DNA of 64,000 nucleotides from positions 16,601,001-16,665,000 of the forward strand of contig CM020509.1 of assembly GCA_009823395.1 (NCBI GenBank), in the 5' to 3' direction. The DNA comes from Thamnaconus septentrionalis. Taxonomy: Eukaryota; Chordata; Actinopteri; Tetraodontiformes; Monacanthidae. The position numbers and the translations under genes were made by a program. This document shows, piece after piece, positions 11,401-26,870 of this stretch; the stretch's first letter is position 1; each line of letters opens with the position of its first letter. The notes beneath the pieces were generated by a model. The model searched no databases. It was given only the letters and a program-made list of their open reading frames with translations, and was not told where the DNA came from.

Positions 11401-14400
11401 ATGATTTTGTAATTGATGAACTTTCAGCAGCTTTTCCCTCGGTTGGATAATCCTTCTTTGGCACAGTTTCCCACGTCCCAGGCATATTGTTTGAGAGCGT
11501 TGTTGCCACCACAGTCAAAGCCACCAGTCGGAGGTTTCCAAGTCTCAAGTACATTTTTGCGTTTTTTGGTGAACGCAAAATAAAATTTAAACTCTGGAAG
11601 CTGCATAAATATTTAGGAAATACTGTTGGAGATCATAAATACCTTGGGTCACTGCAGGGAAATGTGCTCCCAACTCGCTCGATTCCTAAAGTGTCAGAAA
11701 TGCGTGTCTCCAAATCCCAGTATGGTACTGCTAATCTGGCAGCCCCGTGGTAGGTTCACAACAACTCATCATACCCTTGAATTAGCAGCCGCCACTTACA
11801 TTTGCATCTGGAGACAATTAACTATTTTTGGGTTGCAGATTCAAACCATTTTACCTCTTCACAGCCAGGCGTTTGTCTTTCTCGCTCTCCTCTCATCCCC
11901 ACCTCTCCCCACTCACCCCACACACACAGATACACACTTCTCATCTTTCCCCCCCTCTGCGCCATCATATTGTATCATTTTAGCAGCATTATAAATTAAT
12001 CCTCAGCAGTGGGTTTGTATTCCACAGGGATTACTTGAAATGTAGCGCCGCTCTATTTCTGATACCATAATGAACTTATCTGAGTTTAATTATGCATCTA
12101 TGTATTGCTCTTTCTTTGTTTCCCCTCATGGAGACTGTGTCGGAGTCCCTGTCTATGGCTAAAATAATAGATGTGTGTGTGTGTTGTGTTTTTTTCTGTC
12201 TAGGTTGCCAACCTGGCATGCTCCATCTCCAACAATGAAGAGGGAGTGAAGCTGGTTCGCATGGCAGCGTCTCAACTGGAAAGTCTTTGCCCCCAGGTAC
12301 CACCAAGCTGTTTTGTGCCTCGCTTCCACCCAGTGTATTGATTTAGCTCTTAATTTTGACTGGATACCATATTGTCTTTAAATAGGACAACTATGACTTG
12401 GCAGGCTTAAATGTTGTTTTTTTTTTTCCGCACTGTGACATTTAGTGAATTCAATGCGTTTCCAATTTCCATTCAGATTCCCTGCCACCTTTAAAAGCCT
12501 TTGGAGCGTATTTGGTGACCCATTTTCTTTGCAATTTTAGATTTTTTTTTTGGCCTAAACAATGACGCCTTGCACAATGGACTAAGGGACCATCTCCCAT
12601 CAGTCTACCCCTCGTGTCTACTGAAACCTGCATACTGTAGGGGGAAAAAAAAACTATTTTCCTGTTTAATAAGGCCATCATTTTCTAATACCGTCATGCA
12701 GTTCTCATCTGTCCTGATCGTTTTGAGCCACTTAATAAATAATACGCACCTCCATTTATGTGGCTCAGCCATTTATCTGTAAATCCAATCTTTGTTGGGA
12801 GAACGACACCGGGGCAATTTCCTAAAGCCCGTCTAGAACCCGACTCTCCCATCCGTTACAGTAGACTTCATTGCCAGATTTAAAGGTTGAGATAATGTCA
12901 TTTTTAAAACTGAAGTCAGTAGCTCAGCGTCTCTGTGTTCTGCTCCCACTGCTCCTCTTCACCTTGCCTAATGACTCTCTGTCACCCTAATCTGTTATAG
13001 CTACAGATGTTCCACCTCAAAAACAAACATCCATTAGTTTTAGCTCATCAATCCCTCAGCACACCCGGTGCCTGTTATCGCTATGGCTTAATGCAGCGTT
13101 TTGGTGGGTGGGTGGGATAGTTGTGGGATCCACAATATCAGCCTAGCCCAATGTTGTGACGGAGGGCTATGCCGTAATGGAGGTTTAATGGCTGCGATTG
13201 GGTCATTACAGGTGATTAATGCGGCATTAGCTCTCGCTGCCAAGCCCAACAGTAAGGTGGCCCAGGACAATATGGATTTGTTCAAGGAGCAGTGGGAGAA
13301 GCAGGTCCGTGTCCTCACCGACGCCGTGGATGACATAACTTCCATTGATGACTTCCTTTGTGTGTCTGGTGAGTGCTCCTTCTTTTACTACCCAAGCCGT
13401 TGCAGGAAGATGACTGGTAAACATTTGTGGGAAAAGCGATAATGGCTAGTGAGTTGTAACTAACGGCAAAACTTCTTGTAAACAGCACATTTGGCCGTTA
13501 TTGAATTGGATTTTAAGATGAAGTAAAATGTCTCTGTTGGCATAGTGCAATTCCTCCCTTCTGATGCAAAACCAATCAAAAACTTGACACCCTGTCACAT
13601 TGGCTAAAGCTGCAAACAGAAGACTTTAAAGAGTATGCATTAATGCGGCCCTGTTATGGAGATGTCCAGATTTGATAAAGTAATTTTGCTGGTCTACTTC
13701 CAATAATAAACAAGTTTGGTTTGACCTAAAAAGCTGTACAGGCCTTCCAAAACAAGCCTTGCAGAGGCGTTACTTTGTTGCTTACTATGATAGTCGGGTT
13801 GGCTTCTGACGAAGAAAGTCCATATTTTTATAACAGGGCCCCATCAAGCAAAATGGCTTTGTTCACATCCGGCCAAGGAAAGGCTTTAATTGAATGAAAA
13901 AAGAAAACATCCAGAGTCTCTCCATTTTATTACTCATAAAATTCCATCTTTTATCAATGCAGACCTGGGTATAAAAGCCATAAATGTATTGAATGTTTCT
14001 AAATAGAATTAAGTTGAAAATATAGCCCCCGCAGTTTTGGCAGTCTGGTATATAGAACAAGGAATAGAGGAGTTAAGCATCTGATTATTTTTCTTGTTTC
14101 CAGAGAACCACATCCTGGAGGATGTGAACAAGTGTGTCATCGCTCTTCAAGAGAAAGATGTGGACGGTTTGGATCGCACCGCTGGTGCCATCAGGGGCCG
14201 CGCCGCCAGAGTTGTCCATGTGGTCACATCTGAGATGGACAACTATGAACCTGGAGTCTACACTGAGAAGGTCTTAGAGGCTACAAAATTACTCAGCAAT
14301 ACAGGTACTGCAAAAAATATTTAAAATATAAGCAAAAGTCATATGTCTGCATCCAAAATACTACTTACTTTGTATGCACTTGAACAATAGTTGTTGTCAG

Positions 14401-17400
14401 AGTTTGGATGAAATGTTCCAAAATGAGCCTGGGACAGTTTTATGTGCAACTGAACTGTTTATGTATATTATGTTGCCAGAAAGAATGCATTTTTAATGTA
14501 CAATATTTCCCGGACCGGCTATGGCAAAGAGATTAAACATAATTTATAGATGCTCTAAATAACCAAAATATTTATGGAAACATAAAGTAAATCTAATTAT
14601 TAATATGACTGCAGTTTTATTCAGGCCATTTTCTTGTTTAGATTAGATTACATTAGATTAGATTAGTAATGTATTAATCCCATAGGATATTCAGTTCCTC
14701 AGCGGCATCACAGTTGCACACAGTGCATAAAGTGCATAAGAACTGTATAAAATAAATACAATATAAAAGAATAATGCCAGCAAGCAAATGTTGCTGTATA
14801 CTTTAGTTCTGTGATTGAAAGTCACAAGGGTGACTTTGCTTATAGAGACACGGTTCACAAATCCTCCTTGTGTTTTTCCTCACTCTCTCTCTCCCACCAC
14901 CCTCTGCCTCAGCATCACTTTTCTATTAGTCCTTGCCGAATAAGTCCTGTCTAAATCCCAAAAACTGAAAATGAGTTGCTGGAATATTATTAATGCAGAT
15001 GTGCTGGAGAGCCCTATGGTTCTGTGATTATATTGTCTGAGGGATGCGGTGCATGCCTGGTGGGGCAGCTTTGTAACGCCTTCGATTGGAGAAAACTGTT
15101 GTGCCAGATCTGGGATTTATTCTCTTAAGTATTTTGTGCCCTGTTTCTCATGCTACTTTGAAAGACAGTGCAGAGTGTAAGTAGGCCAGCAGTACAAAAA
15201 CCCATCCGTCAAAATAGAATGGAAGGACAGTTTCAAAAAAGAAAACATTCAGGCAGCCGTCTCACACACAAGCGACTGAGGCTGGTGATATTCTTCTGAG
15301 GGGTACTTGTGTGTTTTTGCGACTGTTATATTCAGAGCCAGTGTAGAAAAGACATTTTCATCTGTCACATTCATCTAACTTGTATAAATTTACTGGTCGG
15401 GGTCATTGTCACCCCTTATGATTTTTTCGTGTACACTTTTCACATTGATTTCTATGCAATGTGTTTGTTGACCCGTCTTTTTTTTGTTAAACCTCCTTTG
15501 CTTGGTCCCAATTTTCCTCGTGGTTTTTTCATGTGTGTATTAATCAATATCGATGTCTCTCTTTTTTTCCTTTCTTTGTGTCTTTTATCTCTTGCAGTCA
15601 TGCCGCGGTTCACTGAGCAAGTGGAATCTGCCGTCGAGGCTCTAAGTGCCAACCCTTCTCAACCTGTGGACGAAAATGAGTTTATTGATGCGTCCCGTCT
15701 GGTATATGACGGCATCCGTGACATCCGCAAGGCCGTCCTCATGATCAGAGTGAGTTGTGTAGTATTTTTCCATCCTGTTCAACAAACAACCTCAATTTTT
15801 TTTTTTTTTTTACCTGGAATTTTTGCACTTCTTCATATGGTTTGCGTGCGCTGTCTTGCTGCGTTCTCTTTCCAGAGCTAAAACTGTGGTGTCAGAATGT
15901 TGGTTGTTTCACTTCAGGCTAGTTTACCTCCCCCCAGAGCAACTGCACTGTGTGCAATATGCGCCAGATGCTGTTGTTGACAGTACGTGTGAAACTACAC
16001 GTGCAGCTGGAGATTCAGTCAGTCCGTGATGAACTTGTGTCATGCAAGATCAGACTTAAGTGACCACACGCCAGGGTTACTGCAGTGTCTTAAGCATTAT
16101 GGCCTTTTGCTTGAGTAGCGCCGTTAGTGAGACAGATGTTAGTTGGGTACCTAATTGACTGACTACACGCTGACTACAGAACTTGCACCAGCTGTTCACA
16201 CAGTCAACCCACAATGTCTTCACTAGTGAAACCGTTTTAATTACCTCACACTGACAAATGTGATTTTTATAAAGAGCTGTTTGAAGAGCTCCGAACAAGA
16301 TGACCTGATGTTGTATTTTTAATGTTAACTTGCAATGTGCTAACAGCTTGTCTCATGTGCATGTTACCCTCTTTGGTCTTTTGAATAACAATCGCTTGAC
16401 AGCACGTTTTGTGTCACGACTGCGTTTTTTAAGTCTGCCTGAGTTCAAAAGCATAATGCCGACAAACCCAAGTGAAAGGCGGACAGTTATTAAGTATTTG
16501 CATTATAATAAGCAATTGATTTAAGATGGGGGTTTTAATTAGCGTTCCTCATTTGGACTATGAGCCGAGGAACTACATTCAATTCATCCGCCCCAGCTCC
16601 ACTCTTGTTATCCAGATTGATTAAGCTGTTAACATTGGGGGCGGTCGGGTGGGCCAACTGCTACCTGATGGAATATCGTCTGTAGGTGTGCATGTGTGCT
16701 GAAAGAATAACAAAGGGCTTATGCGAAATCAGGCATGGTGTATAATTAATCCGTCAGTTTCATTCTGCCACTCTTAGCTGTTAGCTGCAGATAGTGGCAG
16801 AGCTCAAGTCAAACTGCATCTATTATCTTAAAAGGAAATTATGCGGCTCCCTGTAGGTTTGCCGGGTTTTCTTGTTCAGGTGTGTCAGTTAATCACGGCT
16901 TTTGTGGCAATTATTCAGCAGTGAATGGTTCATTTGCTCTGCTGCATAACTTTCCCATGTTGATAGGGAAGGTTTATTTAACCTTCCGCTCAGCGCTCTT
17001 CTCCTGTCGTTACTGCTAACTAGATGAGATGCTTTTTTTAAAAAAAAACTAAAAAAACACTAACTTGAATTTCTGTATCTGCCTACATGCCCCATGGTAC
17101 ATGCGAACGCATGAGAATGATGGAAAGCATTCAACATCAAATGAACGAAGCATTATGAGGGCCACTTCTCTCGGAAGTCTCGTCCACTTGCACTTGTGTA
17201 CTCGCCCTTCAGCCATATTTCTAGAAACCCTCGCATGCTGCGCGGCGCCTGCCCCACAGATCAGAAGAGACAAGTGTGTCGTTGAGGCTGCTCGAGAGAG
17301 ACAAGTCTTTAACCTTTTGTAAGTGGCCCTCAGGCAGCCTATATTGGACATTCCTCGGATGGTTGACAGGCAGACGGCACCCGCTCCCTGTCCACAGCGA

Positions 17401-20400
17401 CATCAGTGAATATGCCTCCAAACATCAAACTGTCTCAAAGTCAGGGAGCTGCTGACAGTGAAATACAGGGGCCAGCTGTTGTTATCTTATCATATGCGCC
17501 CGCGTGGCGTGGCCAAAGGTGAATTTTCTGGCTGCGTCATTGAGAAAATCTGCTCCGCTCACCCAGGCCAAGAGAAGAATATGACAAAATTGGCTGCAAA
17601 TTCTACTTTATTATACTTAATTTCGCCAGTCACCATTTTGAGCGCTGCATAACATTGAGAATGAGCCCCCCCAAAGCACACCACACATTGAAGATTTATT
17701 GAGTTATGTTTTTGGAGTAAATAGACACATTGACAGAAGCTATTTTTCAAGTCCAGCTCTTTGTTGTGCTCATCATGGGCCATAATTTGCCAGTATTCTG
17801 CCAGCACAGACCGCAGCAGGATATATCTCTGCTCTGCTGAACAGGATTGTCTGGTTTGAGAAAGATGCCTGTGAGTCAGTACAGCGTTCATATCTGAACG
17901 CGATACCCTCCCAGCCCCCCCACCATCCTCCCCAAAGCAACGCAGAGGTTGTTCACAGACCTTTGGCTATTTTTGGATACAAAGGCTCCAAATCCATTAC
18001 GGAAGGAAGGTATTGAGACGGCTGGATAAGGACGAGTGGGGACAGAGGCGTGACGGCGCACATCTATCTGTCTGCATCGCCCGTATCGCGCTCAAATACA
18101 TTTTCCTGTCTCTCGGTTTTTTGTGCCTGGCTCCGGGCGCGACCTGTTGCGATAGAAATCAGCCTGAATCTTAAATATTTCAGATGGCACACTTGTCACT
18201 TGTTTGGCATCCTGAGCCAGGGAGGAGGTGAACTCTCGCAAAGATCAAAACTGCTGGTGAAAAAAAACAGCGCTCGAGTTGAGCGCAGCCTCTTCCCTGC
18301 CTTTCCACAGAAAGACGTGACAGATGGGATAGAAGCTCCTTGCTCCCAATATGTTTGGTACCCAGCTTGTAACTTCAGTTTATAATAAGACAGACACAGG
18401 CAGGACTTTATACCACAAGGTTGTTATTTTATTTTCCTTTGTGCATGTTCGAATTGGTCACCCGTTGCTTTTTTATTTCTTTTTATCTTTCTTGTGTTCT
18501 CTCCTTCCTTGTTGCTTCCTCTGATCTTTTCATCACTTTCCCTTTGCCCTTTTCTCTTGCCCATGCCCCCCAACCCTCCCCACGTCCCTTCTTGTCCCAT
18601 TACAGACTCCAGAGGAGCTGGACGACTCTGACTTTGAGACCGAAGACTTTGATGTCCGCAGCAGGACCAGTGTGCAGACAGAGGATGACCAGCTCATTGC
18701 TGGCCAGAGCGCACGGGTGAGTTGTTTGTCACACCCATTTGTGTCATACATAACAAATTTACATTTAAATTGTGCTCCCAGTGACAGTGCTCAATCTGTT
18801 GTTGACACCATGCTTGGCACAAGAATGTAGGTCCGATGGTCGAAAGTTCTAGGACATTTCGGAGCCCTGCTTAAACTGGGCGAATCAGTAAAATGACCAT
18901 TTTCCCTTTTTTATTGAATTTATTCATATAGATCTGTTTTAAGTTGTCTAAGATTGTAAGATACAGGCGGCTTTGGGGTAATTTCTAACACCAATGCAAA
19001 GACTAATGCAGTACATTTGCAAAACACCACTGTAGTGCACTAAATGGCAAAACCTCCTACAGCCATAGCAGCAAACATGGAGCGGTTTCTTGATTTGTGC
19101 TACTAGTCTGAAGTGTATTATTACATGAACGGACGGTGTAGGTCAGGCTGCATGACGGATCATCAGAAGTTGCAAGGAGGACAGATGATGGTGCACCAAA
19201 GTGCTGCTGTGGCCTCGGCTTTGATTTCAAAACCACACAAAGCTGTTGGCCAGCACAAAGACTTCTGCTCTCGCATCCATGGAAACCATCGGGGACGGTT
19301 CTAACACAAGTTGCTCCGGAGCGGGGGTGGGGGGATTGTTTATCTACAAGTAGTACGCTAACCATCTACGCTTCCCATAATTCCTCCTTCAGGCTATCAT
19401 GGCCCAGTTGCCTCAGGAGCAGAAGGCAAAGATTGCAGAACAGGTGGCTAGCTTCCAGGAAGAGAAGAGCAAGCTGGATGCCGAAGTCTCCAAATGGGAC
19501 GACAGCGGCAATGACATCATTGTGTTGGCGAAGCAGATGTGCATGATCATGATGGAGATGACAGATTTCACCAGGTGAGTTTGGACAAGCAGCAGAGCCA
19601 CATGGCTGATTTTCTTCTTTCATTTCTTCCTCCATTCTTTAAAAATACTCGGCCGTGTCTGAAACGTGTGCACATTTGCATGCCCTCAAACCAAATGACA
19701 AAGAAATACCTCCACAGATGGATTCTGCTGTGTTTGTACACTTTAATTTGCATTTGTCTCTGTGGTAATTTTTTTTTTGTTTTTTTATTGGACTGATCTA
19801 CATATATTTTCTTGGTGCCCTAAAACATTATATTCCAACCGTTGACAAAATTGCCTTCAAGACAAAATGCATGTTTTCAGTTAAGCCAAACGCAATGGCC
19901 CAATAAGCCTTCATTTGTTTCCCAACGCTTTCCCATATCTGCACAGAGCGCTGCTGCAACCAGTTTCACACTGCTGTTCACGCTTGAACGCTCTTCATTT
20001 TCGTTGAGCTGCTCTGTAGGTAGCACTTTTTTTCTTCTTCTTTAGATCATTATTTTTTTCTCCATCCTTTCCTACTCTTAATGTTCACATCCACATGTAG
20101 TGGGGGCAAATCTCGAGAACACAGCTTGATGTGTCCTGTCAGTCTCAAACGGAATCGTCTCATCCAACCGAGCTGTTAAAAGAGAGCAGTGTGGGAGAAA
20201 AGGAGATTTATTGACTCCCCGCCCTAATTCCTTTAATTTAGTTTTCACATAAAGCGCTTAAAATTGATCAAAACTAATGTGGTCCTCTCCGTGATCATTT
20301 TCACTAATAGTGAATATTTGTATATCGAAAGGCACCAGAGTACATAATTCAAATAAATCTGAATTTCAATGCATCTGATTAATAAACTGTATACTACTTC

Positions 20401-23400
20401 ACAGCAATGTGTTGCAAGATTATTACAAGAAGGTAATCACCCTGTTTTTATTTTGCGCAGACTTTACAAGAAGTCACGCTTCCATTTGTCCACCAGAAAG
20501 TCATTCGTCTTTCCTCTGGCAGCCTTCTCTAAGCAATATAGCATTAATAAACGTGACTGTAAAGGAAATCTATTCTTTAACATTGCACCAATGGCTACTG
20601 CACCTGGTACATAATTTAAATGTGACAGACTCTGCTGTTGCATTATTGGCAGACCTGAATATTATTGCCATATTTTTGCATCTGACGGTTTTTGCGTGCA
20701 TGCATGCCGTGTGCATGTCACACTGTAATTTTCCACTACATGCGATAATATTGACACCTAATTTATTTGTGTCGGACAGTAGTTGTACCTCTGCATGATA
20801 GTGCACCTCACGTGGCCTTCGTGCCGTTGGGAAGGTGGAGGACTAGAGCCGGCATTTGAGGTGGCCGACTCTATTTGTGCCTTACTATGTTTGTGTGACT
20901 CTGCCTTTTTACATTTTCAAGTAAATTGCTCAGAGGACATTTTGTGCCTAACTGAGTCACATCGCTAATGACTATGAAATACTGCTGCCCCGGCATGCTT
21001 TCAGTAGGCCAAAGACCAATCCAGCGCGTCCCCAGAAGCGTTATAATGGAAAACTAAACTCACAGTTCAATACTAAAATAGCCAATGTTCGGACCAGGCT
21101 TATATAAGACAATTGCTCTTTTTTTCCAGAGTCTGTGTGTGTGCGGACACAAATAGAAGAGGAATGCAAGAGATGTTGTTGTTGTCTCAGACTATTGACT
21201 GTTAGGGATGTTCCCATCCATTATATGGCGTCGGATTGGTCCCATCCCTAATGCTATTTCCTCACTTGTAGTCATTTCTTGTTTTCCTTCAATCCTCAGC
21301 TTGCGTAAAGTGCATTGACTGACCTCTGAAGCGTTTGTTCAAGGTGATCACTTCTACGATTCTGTTGGATCTACTGTGGAACAAACCTTTTGGTCTTTGC
21401 TGCAGCCAGTGACGAAAGAAGAGGAGACCAGAATAATCTTTTTACAATGCGTCAGGCCACGCCGGCCCGTCTTGACCTTCAGTGATGTATGTACATCACA
21501 AACAGTCCGACTTAACACTGCACTAAGGACATGCTTCCTGTTAAGCAGCGGCCGCAGCAATCAAGTGAGCATCCAGCCAGGAAGTTTGATGCGCCACCTG
21601 AGTCCTCGGCTCCGTGGCTTCAGTTTGACCTCTGCCTTCGAGGCTTTGTCCAGTCTCTTCCCTTCCGTGTTCAGAGTCTGGCACAGTAGATAATGATTTC
21701 CTTAGCAGCAAGAAAAGCCATTTATTTATCACGGAACTCCATTAATCAAAGAGAGTTCAGACAGAGCAGCCTAAGGACATCATAAAAAGAAAATATTTTT
21801 CCTTAAAATATGACCCAGATTCAGCCGAGTCAGTGAGTAATGGTGCACAGCAAACAGAGATTTGTCTCTCACCCACATTCTGTTCAGGCTGTTTGAAAAA
21901 TACTGGCTAGCTTTATTGATAGTTTTGTGCAATTCCAAATTAGCTGCGTTGTCTTTACTGGTCACTAATGTTTAACCTTGATTCCAAAAAATTATAATCA
22001 AATACTGAGATTAAATGTATTACTCATAAATATTTACATTGTTTTTATTATACAGTCAAATTTGACAGTATAACCTGATATGCGTTGTCCATTTGAAAAT
22101 ACAATGCTGATGAGAACCTGCAAGTCTTCTCCGTCAGTGTTGTTCAAATGATCAGCTGCTGTCTGAGAGTCGATTAATTAAGGCGCCGAGGCTGTTGCCG
22201 AGCACGGTGACTTATCTGCCCTCTTCTTTGGGCAGAGCGTTCTCTGCATGCCGATGATGGTGCATTGCCTGCCCGTACATAGATATTTGTCATCTTGAAT
22301 GTATGGTATATCTTCTCGCAACGCCTTGAATCTTGCAGCAGTAGCGCGCAGAAGGTCAGCAGCTCGCTACTTTAGCCTGCGCCAAAATTATTGCCCCCTC
22401 AACCTTGAGCTGGCACGACGCCCTGCCAAGGTTAATGCTGTCTGAGGTAATTGTTGTGGAGCCCTATCCCGACAAAAACTGCAGCGACTGAGCGAGATTC
22501 TTGTTGACGCCCACATCGCTTATGGCTGTGTGGCAGCTCTCATGAATAAAGCATGTGCGGCTTGGAAACATGCAACATATTTTGGAGCCTCCTATCTTGG
22601 AGCATTCTGTGCTCCGGAGTGCTCGGCCCGATGTGGCTTACACCCATCTGGAGGGCTCCAGCTGTCAGCGGACCTGATGTCCTGATCCCCACTCCACATA
22701 TAAATCCATTATGGAAATCTTCCATGGTGTCCCCTTGTCAGCAACTTTGTTTGTATTTGATTTTACTGCTTTTCCTTATTGATCACTGGGCATAATGAGA
22801 GGAAGTTTAGCAGCAACTGGCCTTTTGTGGGCTAAATCAAAATTCATCTTTCAGGGGAAAAAAATAATCAAAAAGATCCCTCAGCAAGCCTCCAGGGATC
22901 ACTTTTTCCCCAGAGGGCTGCTAGCCTGCACTGTGGCGCGTGCCCTCTTCCTGCAGGACCCCGACTTGCTTTACAGCAGAGCAGCAGAGGGAGGCAAAAA
23001 GACGAAAGGGGTCGGACACGGGGAGCAGAGTGGAGAGGAAGCTAAAGAACAGAACAAAAAATTCCATCTGTTCTGGGTTGGATGGCTCATTTTGTAGCCT
23101 GGAGAGTTCAGCTTTGAATCCAATTTGTGCCTCTTGCCAACTGTGCCCAGTGTCCCTTGTGGGGACAGAAAAAAAAAAAAAAACTGCAAATGGCTGACTC
23201 GTGTAGAGTGCGCAAGGTCAGGACATGGCTAACCCTTGTTGGGATGGCCCCATTTTTTTTCGTGATGCCGAACCCAAATTAGGCCTTTGGTAATGTAAGT
23301 TTAATCATGATCTAAGTCCAACAGTTTTTTTTTTTTTTTTTTTTTTAATTAAATTAAAGACCAATTGTGTGAAACTTGCATTTGCTGGTAGGAAGGCACG

Positions 23401-26400
23401 TTGAGATAACGGCAGTCCTCTCCATAAACAAACATCCGCTGAGTGCTTGTGCATTCTGGAACGGCTGTGCTGTGTTTGCACTTGATGTGCTGCAGTTCGT
23501 CAACACTCACAGGTGACATTTGGCGGGCGACATGGTGTTGCACTGCCAGAATGATGAGACCAATGATGTCCCTTAGCAGTCGCAGAATTCACACAGGATT
23601 GTATGATCTAACACAGCGAAGTTAAACCAAAATACTAAAGTGAGGTAATAGAATGTTGTGTCTTTTTTTTTTTTTTACTTTGTTATCTATTTTGAAAGAG
23701 TTATTCCGTAAACTCGACTATTACTGTTCTCGATGTGACAGGTTAAAATTCAGTAACGGTAAAATTGGCCGCTCTTCTTGTCTCATGCAGTCTATTTTGC
23801 ACGGAATTGCTCAGGCCTTTACAAAATTCTATGTATTTTGTGGATCAGAAATAACCGATTTACGTTCACTGCTGTCTCTGCAGGGGGAAAGGGCCGCTGA
23901 AGAACACATCTGACGTCATCAGCGCTGCCAAGAAGATTGCAGAGGCCGGATCAAGAATGGACAAGCTGGGTCGCACCATCGCTGACAATGTAAGTCAAGT
24001 AGTTGATGGAGGTTTTTGCAGGCGAAGTACAACTTTAACGCGTGTGTCATTAGTGCGTGTTGCCTGGTGTGATCCACCTATTTTTAAGAAACGGCAACAT
24101 CTTAGCGTCATACTTCAGTTTGTCACTTTGAAATATGCAATTAAACTGTGGATTCTTCGGATTTTTGCTCTTTTTCTGTCGTTTGAAGATCCTATGTGTG
24201 TGAATCTGTTGTGTTGTTAGTCGCATCAAAAGTCACTTGTACATCTGTGCGCTTCATATCAGCATTGTAGCAGTCAGTCCATTGTCCTGCGATGCTGCGG
24301 AAGACACACTTCTTTGTTGTCCTCACAATAAGGTTGAAAAAGAAAAACTTGGTTATTTCACCTTGAAAACACTCTGCATGGAACGCACACACAACGGCGT
24401 TGTGTTCTCTTGGGACAGTCTGCGCTCTCTCCCTTCTCTCTCTTTCGAGTTCAGTCTGTTTTTCCTCGAATTTTTTTTTTTTAACCCCAGTAATGTTTTT
24501 TTTTTTTTATGCCTCCTGATGAGTCGTCACGTTTTCAGAGTTGTCCATCCGTGTTTCCATCTGTCTGTCCTTCTGTCCTATTCTTGTAAGCACTGTATCT
24601 CAGAGAAGCCTCGGGGGAGAATTGTTTCAAATTTGGACTCAGTCAAGAACTTATGATGATGCATTTGCTCACATATGGCTATTAGGATGAAGTGTTCTGT
24701 TTTTATATATACATATATACACACACACGCACATATTTTGGACAGAATCTAGGACAAAAGGTTGTGATGTGCGGATCTTTTCTGCTGCTGATGGTCCAAA
24801 ACCTCATTGTCATAGAATGTGAAGTTTCTTTGCAACAGCATTTTCTATTTGGCTGTAATTAAGCTTCCCAAAAACTCTTTGCATCTCTTGTTTTGTTGAA
24901 TGTGGCTGTTTGTTGTTGTGCCATAGGGCAGCACCCTTTATTAACCACTAATGATGTTTTGCATGTCTGGGGCAACTTGAATTCAAACTTCAGCCTGAAT
25001 GCAGAATACGTCGTCCTAATTTTAAACATGCGTTTCACCTTCTTCCAGCGGTGAATCCTGCTGTGATTTATGTCTTTCCCGCGACAGCCGTTACTCATCC
25101 GTAGCACTTCTTTCCTATCCACCATCTTCCTCTTCCTCCAAGTTGAGCTGTCCACATCTGTCCCTCACCGAAGAGCCCCATAGGCCCATAACAGCAAACA
25201 CTCAATTATCCATGGCCTCGTATTTCACTTTAAATACTCGCACTGTCCTACACCTCGGGAGACACTGTACACGATTCGCCACACAACTTATTCATAGGCC
25301 GTCTCTTCATCCCGGACTTATTGGCTCCGACTGCGGGGTTTATACATTTTGTCGTTATGTGATGAAACATTTCAAACTGTGATGTGCTGCGACCAGACGT
25401 GTGCTACAGATTGAGGCCTGTTCCTTTTTCCAAGACGCCGCTTGATTCGTTTTGTTGGGATTGCGACGGCTGCGGGTTTCTCCCGCTTCCAAGAACACGC
25501 GCTGTGGCGGCTTACGGCGCTTGTTTTGAGATTCGGTGGTCTCTCGCCACAGGTTTGCAAATACCTGCGCCAGTATATGCTCGCAAAATGCTGGAACGGC
25601 ACAAAAGCCACTTCAAAGTGCGATAGAGAAAAAGCGAGTCTTGGGGTTGCCTCTGTTGCACCACAATTCAGCATGCTTCACTTGCGGGTGAATCGTTCCA
25701 TCATCAATCTTTTTGACTCTGTTCTGCAGCATTTATGAATGTTTGTCTCCGGAACCTCGGCGTTGGCCCACAACTCTGCGGTTAATAATTGATGTCGGGA
25801 CTACCCAGGTTCCCGACATGTGCTGCTTCCTGGTGTGATGCGGAGAGGTGTTGCGGGGGCTGATGGGGAGACTGACAAATCTGCTCGAGTAGAGAAAACT
25901 TCTTTGTGCATTTAAAGAGGTTGCTGGAATGTACAACACATCAAGCATCTCTTATTCCAATGGACACGCAAGGAAACGTTTTTTCCCAAAGGACTTTTTG
26001 TTTTAGCAGAGATCCTCACTCCGGCACACTCCGATATAATGAGCTGCTGGCCTCACGTCGAAATTCTGCATTTGATATTTTATTTAGTGTGCCGCCATAT
26101 CGCTAATATAATAAGACTTCTGTCTCCCACAAAGTAAAAGTGTGATCCGCTCTGACCTAATTGCATTCAAATCGTCTGAATAGGGAATAAAGTGTTCTGG
26201 AAAGTGGCTTTTTTATGCCTCACTGCTGCGTTTGAGGATGCCTAGTTCCTTTAATGAAAGCAGCGTTATCCCCAAAGAAAACAGATGGGCATCTGTGCAG
26301 GTGTGTGAGCGTGTGTGTGTGTGTTTGCGTGCGTGCGTGCGTGTGTGCGTGCGTGCGTGCGTGTGTGCTGTATGTGTGCTTGCATATACCTATACACATC

Positions 26401-26836
26401 TGTTGACTGCCTTGCTACTGCGAGCGTGTGTGGGTGTATTAGGTTTGGGTGACTAATTTTACTTTGCCATTCTCAACTATTTGCAAGTGCTCACTTCTTT
26501 ATCTGCTTTTGTGCACGTACGTGTGCGTGCCTGTGTGTGTTTGTGTGCGTCGTGAGGTTTGTGTCTATCTGTGTGTGTACCATTCGGGGATTTGGAGGTT
26601 TGAAGCACTCAAAATATGAATAAATGAAAAGCTCTGGCTGCTGGAACACAAGTGTTTGCCAGGAGTGAGGACCCCTCCAGCCACTGAACCCATCCAGCTG
26701 TCCCTCTTAGCCTCCCACTCCGAGGAGACCAAAACACTAGCATACCCGGCAACACTCGGCCACAGCACATCAGCCAAGGACTCCAAGGGATGGACACGCG
26801 TAGCAGGGTGGAGGAGGGAGCGAGGGAGGGAGGGAG

Positions 26837-26870
<34 letters not shown>

